Shown here piece after piece: positions 54,901-64,000 of a stretch of 64,000 nucleotides of DNA (positions are counted from its first letter, which is position 1; every line of letters begins with the position of its first letter). Under the pieces are notes generated by a model that did no database searches, was not told the DNA's origin, and worked only from the letters and a program-made list of their open reading frames with translations. The stretch is taken from assembly GCA_963930775.1 (NCBI GenBank), contig OZ005694.1:5201054-5265053 (forward strand), written 5' to 3'. The stretch is from Cliona cf. orientalis. Its lineage: Eukaryota > Porifera > Demospongiae > Clionaida > Clionaidae. The translations under genes and the position numbers were made by a program.

Positions 54901-57900
54901 GTTGTCTCGAGCTCCTGCCATGCCGTACCGCGTGGCCGTTCGGTTGATTTAGATCGGGTGAGAAAACCTGAAATTCAAGATGTTCGATAGTCTCGTGCCC
55001 AGACCCCACCCTCTTTTGGGGGGTGGGGTCTGGGCACGAGACTAGATGTTCGACGAATTAGGAAGGAAATAAATTACTTAAACTTGCCGTTCGGGCTATT
55101 AGAATGTTCGAATAATTAGAGCGAGTACGGTAATTCCATATCAGTTTTGCACATGACCCCCTCAGATTTGGACGAAATTCAGTTTGTGGGTAGCCCAAGT
55201 GGACATATGTAACCTGAAGAAATTTTACCTTCATTGCTAGTATGGCTTCCCAGAAATGGCTCATTAAGTTTTCTACTTTTTCGCTGTTTTTGCTGTACCC
55301 GTGACCATTCAAATCCTCATAACCTCGCCATTTTTTGTTGTTTTGAAAAATGAATTGCACCACCTTAAAGCTCGAAGAATGAGCTTTCATATGGTATATT
55401 GAATGGCTTCATTTGATGAAGTTGTTAATAGCCACGCCCTCCTAAACTTTGACCTTTGATCTCTCAAAAAGTGCTGATTGGAATTTTTTATTACTTTTTG
55501 TGGATAATTATTAGACATTCACCTATTAGCTGTAAAAGTTTCAGTTTGGGGTCTGCATGGGATTCCAAGATAGGTGCTCTTATGTAGCAGTGTGTAGGGT
55601 ACTATAATAGAAAGTATTACACACCTTCAAGCCCATTGCATGTACTTATAGATACACAGTTGCATACACTAGTTAACAAGGGTGTTAAATTCTCCATGGA
55701 AATAGGACTTACAAATAGCTGTTATTTTATTACACGTTTAATGCATTAGGTACTAATTCGCAAATAAAATCAGTCGTGTAACTGCTATATACTCTGGGTA
55801 TTGTTGTTTGAAACTAGTTCCCTTAAGTCCCTTAAGGCTGGTCTGCAAGACAATTTCCTTTTTTTCTAGAAAATTAGTAATCTTAAACAAATAATGTCAT
55901 GCTTTCAAAGATTTCCTGTCAGTTGTCTTATGCATGTTTAGTCTGTTTAACAGTTAGGTCCCTCTTTCAGATGTTTCCTGTTGGGGTGTAGGCTCTTTTA
56001 GATGTTACTTTGTGTTGCAGATCAGTTATCTAGAAGAGTAGGGTAAGGTACCTGGCTGTGTCACTATATAAACTGTAAGCCTACAATATGACTTGTACCC
56101 TAACTGAATTAAGCACTTCAAGCACACTACATCCTTTTCCTAGGAATATAGGTGATATCATGTACACTAGCTGACTAGACTACAGAATATTTTTGTTGTT
56201 ATGCATGTCGTTTCTTGTTTTTTGTATTTAAGTATACAATTGCTAGCTAGTTGTATTCATTGAGTTTGGTGAACTATAGTTTGGTGAATTTCTAATCCTT
56301 GACATAGTCTACATGGCTCAGTCCTATTGCAATCCCTTTGATATACCTGGCCATACCTGGAGTAGCCGTAGAAAGAATCTCAGACCTGTCACAGCCTGGA
56401 TGTATGAAAGGGCTCCACATATTTCCATTGGTTCAAAGATCTGTGACACATGCAGGAAGAAGCTAAGTAAGGAATTACAGGATGTTACTGAGCCTATCCT
56501 CTCTGAGTCTGATCCTCCCAGCCCTCCTAGTTCACAAGCCACAGAATCTGATCCTCTCTTCTCCAGTGCTTCAGAAGCAGCATCTTCACTCAACATGTAT
56601 CTAGCAGAAATCGGTGAGACACCATATTCTCAGAGTAAAGCCCATTCAAAGAACTACTCCAGATAGAAGGTGAAGAAGATACTGAAACTTTGCAGCGTAC
56701 AGTTATCACAGGGGCACCTATTGATGATTGAACTGAGATGATCCAGCAGCTCAAAGAGAAATTTCAGGAAATAAAGAAAAGAAATGAGCAAATTCAAGTG
56801 CTTACAGTGTTGCTGAAGAGCTGGTCAGTGAAGAAAATACAACAGGAGTTTGGTGTCTCAGAGTATTTGGTACGGCAGTCAAAGAAGCTGGTAGAGGAGA
56901 GAGGCATTCTCTTCCATTACGTGGACCTTCACTGCTATCAGAAATAGTAGACACTGTTTGTATGTTCTACGAATCTGATGATATCGCCTGGAAAGAAAGA
57001 CTTTGTATCAGTGAAAAAGGATGGTGAACGTCAGCATGTTCAAAAGCGATTGATTCTGAGCAATCTGAGGGAGGTGCACCGCGAGTTCAAGGAGAGATTT
57101 CTAGATTGCAAAGTTGGATTCTCAAAATTTGCTGAACTGAGACCTGAACATTGTGTTTTAGCAGGAGCGAGTGGTACACACTCAGTATGTGTGCATACAA
57201 TACATCAAAATATCAAGTTGATGTCATTCGAAATGCAGATACCTGAGCTACCAACATACCACCACTGTTTAGCAAAGATAATGTGCAACCCTCCACATGC
57301 TAGATGCTATTTGGGTGAATGTGATGTCTACCAGCTGTTTACTTTGGGTATTGTAGCAATGAAGATTATGCAAAGGAACGGAGTAGTTTGGAGCGACGCT
57401 TTCAACTCTCACGCACGATCCCTGGCACAAGAAAACTGCACTCTTTTGTACCAATCTCCGATAGCACAGTGGAAATCAGACACTACTCAGCCTCAGATGC
57501 ATCCAGGAAAGAGAGACTCACTCTAGCAAAGAATGACATTCCACCGGAATCAATTGCTGGGTTTGTCACTTGTCCATATGAATGGAATTGGTGATTAGCT
57601 TATGTGTTTGAAGTCTGCAGTGATACCAAGAAAGGGAAGCTGACATTTCTGCATCCTCAAGGTCCCTCAAACTCAAGTATCCAGAGCCCCGCAATATTCA
57701 CAACATACCAATGGATGACATTCTAACTCTTGTAAATCCATGAATAAGAAGTGTTCGTGTATATTCTTTGACAAAAAAAGAAATGACTTTTGCTACCGAA
57801 AGGCTTCGCTCTGTGTCATCACAGTAAAAACTTGTATTACATCTAATTTTTTCTGTGTCTTTTTCAGTTGATATGATTTATATTGTAGTTGAACAACGAG

Positions 57901-60900
57901 TCTTGTGTGTCAGCAAGCTTAAATCAACAGCAAGGTGTGTACTACTGCATGGGATTCCACTATAGGTACCCTATACACTGCTACATAAGAGCATCTATCT
58001 TGGGATCCCATGCAGACCCCAAACTGAAACTTTTACAGCTAATAGGTGAATGTCTAGTAACTATCCACAAAATGTAATACAAAATTCCAATCAGCATTTT
58101 TTGAGAGATCAAAGGTCAAAGTTTAGGAGGGCGTGGCTATTAACAACTTCATCAAATGAAGCCATTCAATATACCATATGAAAGCTCATTCTTTGAGCTT
58201 TAAGGTGGTGCAATTCGTTTTTCAAAACAACAAAAAATGGCGAAGTTATGAGGGTTTGAATGGTCACGGGTACAGCAAAAACAGCGAAAAAGTAAAAAAC
58301 TTAATGAGCCATTTCTGGGAAGCCATACTAGCAATGAAGGTAAAATCTCTTCGGGTTACATATCTCCACTTGGGCTACCCACAAACCGAATTTCGTCCAA
58401 ATCTGAGCGGGTCATGTGCGAACCTTCGGTGAACTGATATGGAATTACCCATTGATAAATTACACTAAGTGCAATAAAAAAGAACAGAAACAAGTGTAAA
58501 AACAATTGAATAAAATTGAAAAATGAAGTAGGGATGGCAGGATCAAAAAGTACACAAACAAGAGATAATCGCATCTACTATACATCCCTACGCTTGCTTT
58601 TTGAGGGGTGCAAAAATAACCAGTAATAATGCGATTGAATCAAACTGATAAACCCGAACCATCGTGACAACTAGGGAACAACCTGCACGAATGTCTCCCA
58701 CATACCGCACTCAACAAACACGTCAACCATGATTAAGAGGTGCACAATAGTCGAGAAAAGCAAGCGTAGGGATGTATAGTAGATGCGATTATATCTCTTG
58801 TTTGTGTACTTTTTGATCCACCTGCTATCCCCACTTCATTCTTCAATTTTATTCAATTGTTTTTATACTTGTTACAGATTACAACAATCCTGAATTGAAC
58901 TTCATACTCATGGTGGTGCCTGTATACATCAAGTCAGCTTCCCTCACAGTAGCCTCCTTGGCTGTATCAACGGTTATTATGCCGGCCAAGTTAGGACTGC
59001 CACTGTGCTCCGATCAGTAATGAGCCAGTTGTCTTGTTGAATCTACAGCTAATCATACAATGTCATACTCTTCGAGTTGAAAAGCAGCCAGTGTTGTCGA
59101 AAGTAGCTCGCCTTGAGCTAGCAAGGAGACAGTGGTGGCCAGCATCAATAATTATTGTAACCGTGCTTACTGCATATGCACCGAGGATTAATAAATTACG
59201 TACATACAGTGTAATATTAATACATGTAGCACATGACATATAACGTTCTATTTGTACGTAAAGCCATGCTATCGCTAGCCTAGAAAAGTCAAGAATCAGC
59301 AAATGATGCCAAAATTGGCGAACAAAGAATTTTCGGCAAAATCAACACAAATCATGCGTTTGAAACACCATAAGGAGCCATATAACAGAGGAAATTAGAC
59401 TCATAAACAAGGTATATAGCAGCTAGCGTGGTAGCAGAGACAGATACACAGAATGACTACCGAAACAATTGTGCATGCGCCGAGGGTTAGTCATGTATGC
59501 ATGTATGTATATTATAGTAGCAGTCAAAAAAGGCGACATTTCCGTTCTGTTCCGCCCCGTCCAGATACCCTAGTGAACTATCCCAGAACAGATAAGAAGA
59601 CCGTGGCAGTATAAAACTATCGATTCTAGTCAGCAAGTGAATAAGCTAGCCTTTCATTTTTTGCGCGTGGAAAGACCACGCCCAACTACCAATTGTGCAT
59701 GCGTGCATACGGAACGGAGATGGCACAGCTAGCATGAATGGTGCGATGCTGCTCTTCGATTTTGAGTGAATTCTGCAATCGAGGCTCGACTGGGTTTGAA
59801 GTCTGCTATTGATTGATCGACCTCACGTTGCCAGTCGACTCTGATTGCCTCCAAATGCAATTGCTTGGATAGAGCAATGCTTCTTTTGATTATTTAGGCT
59901 CTTAAGGTGTCATTTTTGTGCTAGCTACGATTGGGAATAGTCGATTGCACTTTCTATCGCGTTGGCTTCCGCCCGTCTCATTTCCATTCTTGTGTATGGG
60001 GAATGGCCATTTTACTTCCATCTCGACGGGGCAGAATGGAATGAAAACGGCCCCATTCTTTTTTACTCCTACTAGCTGCAGAATGTATTGCACCCCTTGC
60101 ACATGCACAAAGGGTTAAAGTAAATTATAAAGATTTGTAGGGCTCCTTAATATTAATTTTGATCTAAAAGTAACACCTTGCTTACCTTGTGTGAGGACGT
60201 GACAGCTGCCCCTGGTTGTTTTTTCATCTGATATACTTCATCACGTAATGTTTTATTTTCATCTTCTATAGCCTACAGTATAGAATTAGAATCCATTCAC
60301 AGGAAATACAAACCACTACAGAAGTGGATTCTATTTACAGAAACATAAAAATTAATTATGATTGGAATGGCTATATCATGCAGCTAATGTTTGGTAGTAC
60401 ACCTGATTCCATCATATCAGGTGAGATGGCAGTATTATATCCACTGAGAGGGGAGGGTGGCAGCCTCCCACCCCCTAAAACTTTGACTTTAACATGGTCC
60501 CGGTCAAGCACCCACTTCCCAGTATAAGCCGACACGTACCTATTATCGACACTTACCATACCGATTATCGACATAGTAGTAGTTTACTGCGAATTACAGT
60601 ATTATCCGGAGCAGTGTCCAGATCATGCTGAAGAGTATCACAGACCATAGATTCTATGCACAGACCCGTAGCCTTCTCATGGGCAAAAGGAAATACACAA
60701 GAAGGAATGGGGCAAGAAACCAGCCAGTAGGCGTGGCAAAGAAGGCCCATGCCAAGCGAGATCAGATGTAGTCGGCCTGAACGTTAACAATTAAATCCAT
60801 AGTTCAAACAGTATACGAGCTAATTCAATAAGAAGAGAAATGGAGCAAGAGGACATACAAAGACACCTGTAGAATTTTATCCAGAATTTTTATGACTTTC

Positions 60901-63226
60901 TGGGGAGGAGATATAAGCCCAAGAAGTTCGAAATGGTATAATTTGGCGTATTAGCGACTATGAGGTGGTGATAATACATACAGGGTGACGATAATTAATT
61001 TTTTTTTACCAAATCTCACGGAGCACATAGCTCCTTGATTGTTAGGGGCTACCTCTTTCCAGTCTATATGATTGTACCCTAGCTGAACACCTCTCCTTCA
61101 ATGCAAGAATCAGCTTCATAACAAACTGGGGAAATAAAGGGGTCGACAATTGGCAGCTTATGCTACTGCATTCAAGGGGACCATGTAGTAGCTTCTAGAC
61201 AAACGTATGAAATTTATATCATAGGGAAATGCCCATGTGGGCCGGGCCAAATCACAAGTTATGTCTAAGGCACTTATATTATGGTAATTTAATTACTGTA
61301 TACTTTCTAATGTAGGCGTCGCTAAAAATTATTATAGACAAAAATTAACATAGGCACTTCCAATTATATAGAACCAAATAATTTGCGAACAGGTGAACAG
61401 GTCAAAGGGCGCCTAAGAGCTGCAATTAGAACAGTTCTGGAAGTTTTCCAAAACCCAAGCACTATCACTGACCAATGGTTTTAATTTTAGTGACAATGAA
61501 TGTGTCGGTGGCGAAAACAACAAAAATATGGCTCTAATTACACTTCTTGTTAGAAGTTTCACTCTGATCATTGAATTATACTCGAGTTGCTGGTCTATAT
61601 ACATAGTAACCATTAGCAGAACAGTTGTCTCCTACACCGGTAAAACATCAAAGCAGTAAGTAAATGTAAGTGCCCATATAAGTGTAAGAGATAGCTTATT
61701 TTGACATCTAAACTGCTAGTTTGATAGATTGACTTGATCAATAGTATTGCGATAATATCGCACCTGGAAATATTAATAGGCGCTGCCTAAAAATAATTGA
61801 TATCCAGAAAGGTGTGCGGGGCCTTAAATTAGAACTGAAAAAAATTGTGTAGGCATAAAAGGGCTCCCTATAATATTATAACATAATTACAAGCACATCA
61901 AACCTCTGACTTGCTTTTTCATCCAAATTTACCTGAAGCAATCTGGAGGAAATTCTCCTAAACAATGTCCCAAGGAACTTGGTATGATATAAATTAACGC
62001 TCACTTGCATATTGTGCTTCCACCCCAATTTCTGTTGCTAAATGAAACCCTGGATGGTCATCCATAGCCTTGATGCCTAGCCCAAAAACAAATGCAAACG
62101 TATGCAGCTTTGAATTTAGGGTGGATTCCATGTAAACTTGCTTTGGGATGGGCCTAAATTGTAGGTAGTAAAAAGTGTAGCTAAATGATGAAAGTAACTA
62201 TAGTAAGAAAGCTGCGTCTGTTGCTCATCTTAGCATGCATTAGCAAACTAGAGGTCAATGGACCACATACCTCATGCGCTGCCCTGCATGCTTACCGTGA
62301 TTAAATGGTCACCAATTATATACATTGCTTAACAATTGTGCACATGATTAAAACAAGAATTAGCCCTCGTGACCAGTGTTATTTGATTCCAAGCCACTTT
62401 TAATTGTCATTACAACTCACCCAGGCACGTACCTACATACATATCTCCAGATCAGGCCATTTATGTACCGACAATGATAATGATACCGTATAGCGGGAAA
62501 CTTTCAAGGGAAAAAACTTTCACGAATTTTGCGATTTTTCAGCCATCCGCGAAAGTTTTCTCCACGAAATTCTAGGATGTCATGCCCATTATGTGACCAG
62601 TTTTAACATTCCGCGAAAGTTTTCTCCGCGAAATGCTCCTTTCCTACCGATCCGCGAAAGTTTCTCCCTCGAAAATTTCCTGCTATACGGTATCTGACAG
62701 ATAAATTGATTGCTTTACCCAACTGAAAATAGATCAAATATTATGCAGATAGGGCAAAAAAAATTCGCTCGCAAACTGTCAAAATAGGTGTGGTTTAATT
62801 GTAAGGGGACATCTTCTCAAAAGTGTTCATGTAAAATTTGTGCGTAATGGTGGGTTCATTCCCTGCTATACAGTTGTCTTCCATCATACATTATGATACT
62901 TGTGCATACTTGGTATCTGATCTCATGACTATTCCCAGCCTTTCCCAGATGTCATAATTATATGTACATGTATGAGCACAGGCTTGGTCTGATGTACTCA
63001 GCCCTAGGCAATTAATTGTTCAATGAACCATGGCTTTTGCATAATTACTTTATTTAATCATAAACTTTAACGATACCTGCATATGAAGTAGCACCTTGTC
63101 CAATCGTTTCTCCAGATGAGTAGTTCTACCTTCTTTGTAACCCGAATCACCCGAGTACACAAATGGTGATGTTTCAGATTCACTATTGCTCTGGCTATTA
63201 CTCTTTTCAATTACAGTTTGATTGAC
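51440..63226 (-). CDS. Gene 5: C-terminal part of a gene 4-like zinc-finger protein (5' end outside window)
   Basis: Three exons are visible: 63077-63226 (50 aa), 60186-60272 (29 aa) and 51440-51940 (166 aa and TGA). Each pairs with one of the last three exons of gene 4 (32733-32870, 29475-29567, 27974-28492), in the same order and phase. The last exon has NRSRSPSPVAVV, SPYRRQASVGP, a Gln run and the finger DRPFDPNLVCPKC..FRIGEIQEYKKHYKLCH. The UBAN and N-terminal exons should lie to the right. The 8.2 kb intron 51941-60185 is full of mobile DNA. Confidence 0.75.
52073..52587. repeat. Uninterrupted copy of the AAGTCTGGTTAATAAGCGC element
   Basis: Ends AAAGTCTGGTTAATAAGCGC and CTTATTAATTAGACTTTACGG; inverted relative to 39315-40796, whose nested insertion it lacks. 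Confidence 0.85.
52817..53135. repeat. MITE with TAGTAATGGGC ends
   Basis: Ends TAGTAATGGGCAATATAC and CCAATACCGCCCATTACTA are inverted. The interior is rich in GATACCG words. It lies in an intron of gene 5. Confidence 0.8.
53231..53680. repeat. MITE with AGGATTGGTATGTTATGCG ends
   Basis: The ends AGGATTGGTATGTTATGCG and CGCATAACATACCAATCCT are exact complements. It contains the palindromic CCACCCTCGAGGGTGG and a GGTCTGGGCACGAGAC word also found at 55028. Confidence 0.9.
54586..55128. repeat. Inverted-repeat element with GTACTCGCTCTAATTAT ends
   Basis: The ends GTACTCGCTCTAATTATCCG and the complement TTCGAATAATTAGAGCGAGTAC. It abuts the larger transposon 55129-58449 and contains the hairpin 54988-55044. 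A 79-codon plus-strand frame in it (54751-54990) has a hydrophobic segment but no known domain. Confidence 0.8.
54988..55044. repeat. Perfect hairpin, 24-bp arms
   Basis: TAGTCTCGTGCCCAGACCCC plus CACC and its exact complement around a 9-base loop. Half of the same sequence occurs at 53338-53364. Confidence 0.9.
55129..58449 (+). mobile_element. DNA transposon of 3.3 kb with terminal inverted repeats of about 0.5 kb
   Basis: The left arm (55129 to about 55605) and right arm (about 57935 to 58449) are inverted copies with a few percent difference; the tips are GGTAATTCCATATCAG and CTGATATGGAATTACC. Between them the plus strand has degenerate frames (see 56313-57600). The long arms and the absence of RT indicate a cut-and-paste type element. 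I do not recognise the superfamily with certainty. Confidence 0.75.
56313..57600 (+). pseudogene. Degenerate transposon protein (possible transposase)
   Basis: Broken frames in series: 56313-56666 with a Cys pattern (ICDTCRKKLSKEL), 56738-56947 with a helix-turn-helix-like stretch (KSWSVKKIQQEFGVSEYLVR) and 56978-57526 with KFAELRPEHCVLAGASGTHS followed by VCVHTIHQN. I recall this last block from many uncharacterised, multi-copy proteins of cnidarians and fish, but cannot verify it. Stops and shifts separate the parts, so it is inactive unless introns are involved. It lies inside 55129-58449. Confidence 0.55.
58494..58885. repeat. Fold-back repeat
   Basis: Arms about 58494-58605 and 58750-58885 are inverted (GCAAGCGTAGGGATGTATAG and complement). 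A one-arm relative is at 27025-27165. Confidence 0.75.
59246..59492. repeat. Dispersed repeat, copy 2
   Basis: Partner of 12195-12453, same orientation, ending GCATGCGCCGAGGGTTA. Confidence 0.6.
60186..60272 (-). CDS. 29-aa coiled-coil exon of gene 5
   Basis: AIEDENKTLRDEVYQMKKQP plus nine residues; acceptor CTGTAG, donor GTAAGC. Clear paralogue of 29475-29567 with a two-codon deletion. Confidence 0.75.
60273..63076. other. Intron of gene 5
   Basis: No exon was seen. Apart from the MITE at 62484-62692 I recognise nothing; the stretch 60800-62480 is AT-rich and free of obvious inverted repeats. Confidence 0.45.
62484..62692. repeat. MITE, TACCGTATAGCGGGAAA family, short form
   Basis: 209 bp with ends TACCGTATAGCGGGAAACTT and TTTCCTGCTATACGGTA. 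The interior has three CCGCGAAAGTTT words. Confidence 0.9.
63077..63226 (-). CDS. 50-aa exon of gene 5
   Basis: Acceptor TGTGTAG, donor GTATCG. VNQTVIEKSNSQSNSESETS then RTTHLEKRLDKVLLHMQ. It aligns with 32733-32870 of gene 4. Confidence 0.75.
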
Positions 63227-63406
63227 CTACACAGTATCACAAAAAGTACATGCAACATGCAGTAGTGAAGTGTACAAATGCATCAAGATACAGCCACATA
63301 TTTCCACGAGCTGCTCTTGAATTTCCTGCATGTTTCAGCTAGCTCAATAAATGCCACCGTCAACATTTCATCACATGATACAGGGTCAGCAGTAATAATA
63401 ATACTG

Positions 63407-63940
63407 TACCCTCGCGAAAGAGGGCCCACTACGGAATGTCGGCCCACCCCCCACTTGGGCTAAATTTCCTGCTAAGGTCTAGTGTTTACTCCAATATGCG
63501 CCCATGTGTAGCTGCCCTTGAAATCGTAGCTCAAATGGCCGGTTTATGAGGACTGAACCTCGAATAATCTATGTAAAATCGATAAGTAACCTGCTAAACA
63601 GCCATAATACTAAGCCTAGCTAGCTCTACGCCACGTTTCAGCACAAATGAACGATCGTGCACGGCTAGCGATAGTAACCACGCCCACTTAATACGGCTGC
63701 AGTCAACGACACACGGTGAAGTATCGTGGCCTTCCTTGCTCTGGATTGGTAAGCGTGCTTGAGTAAGGCTGAAATCAATAGTAGCCGCTGCTACTATTCA
63801 AATTATGAAGATAGCATGGGTAACTTACCTGGGCGCTCTTTCACGACTAAATGCAATACTGATACCTTGAATATCGGCCCACCCCTCAATCTTGGCCCAA
63901 TGTAAGGTGCACTGCCCATGGGCCCTCTTTCGCGAGGGTA
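63407..63940. repeat. MITE with CCCTCGCGAAAGAGGGCCC ends, copy 2
   Basis: Ends TACCCTCGCGAAAGAGGGCC and complement are exact. It aligns with 15763-16308 in the same orientation, about 47 kb away. TA flanks both ends. Confidence 0.9.
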
Positions 63941-64000
63941 CGGTATGTATATGGTACATGCACACATACATAATATTATAGGCTAAATTTTAAGTTTTGT

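Noticed and set aside
54751..54990. 79-codon frame with a hydrophobic helix
   Set aside because: It lies inside an inverted-repeat element and has no homologue in the window; a chance frame is more likely than a small membrane protein.
56313..57600. Host gene inside the intron of gene 5
   Set aside because: It is bracketed by half-kilobase inverted repeats and its frames are broken, so it belongs to a transposon.

Overview
This window is animal nuclear DNA. The genes are split into many short exons with GT..AG introns, there are no bacterial-style operons, and transposable elements fill the introns and intergenic gaps. The base composition is AT-rich, and the palindromes TACATGTA and GTACATGTAC recur throughout. 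Together with an Ngaro-type retrotransposon and the gene content this suggests a marine invertebrate, most likely a sponge. That placement is inference, because no single sequence proves the lineage.

The core of the window is a tandem array of at least five related genes, all on the minus strand. I call them genes 1, 2, 3, 4 and 5 from left to right: 1-3199 (3' end outside the window), 5864-10153, 10452-19150, 27974-47722 and 51440-63226 (5' end outside). Each full copy codes for a long coiled-coil protein. An N-terminal exon of low complexity is followed by a large coiled-coil exon carrying an HSKxQSR signature and a 51-54 bp exon. Then come further coiled coil, an exon with a UBAN-type ubiquitin-binding motif (xYxxDFxxERxDR) and a proline/serine/glutamine-rich stretch. 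A C-terminal zinc finger with the signature RPFDPNLVCPxC...FRIGEIQ ends the protein. This is the domain order of the NEMO/optineurin family of linear-ubiquitin readers. Every exon I could define begins and ends in phase 0.

Between genes 3 and 4, and again between genes 4 and 5, sits a very small separate gene (19705-27489 and 48070-50378) coding for a protein of about 66-92 residues with one A20-type zinc finger. The locus therefore looks like a duplicated unit of UBAN/zinc-finger gene plus A20-finger gene, a local cluster of ubiquitin-reading proteins. By family knowledge these would act in NF-kB-type signalling or selective autophagy; which of the two is not shown by the sequence.

The rest is mobile DNA. 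A 5.4 kb Ngaro-like (DIRS order) retrotransposon at 21632-27003 keeps complete split direct repeats but has a frameshifted RT-RNase H frame. A 3.3 kb DNA transposon with terminal inverted repeats of about 0.5 kb lies at 55129-58449. A truncated non-LTR element lies at 4845-5262. More than twenty short elements with terminal inverted repeats or fold-back structure belong to several families; some occur in two to four copies and some are nested. No rRNA, tRNA, CRISPR array or plus-strand host gene was recognised.
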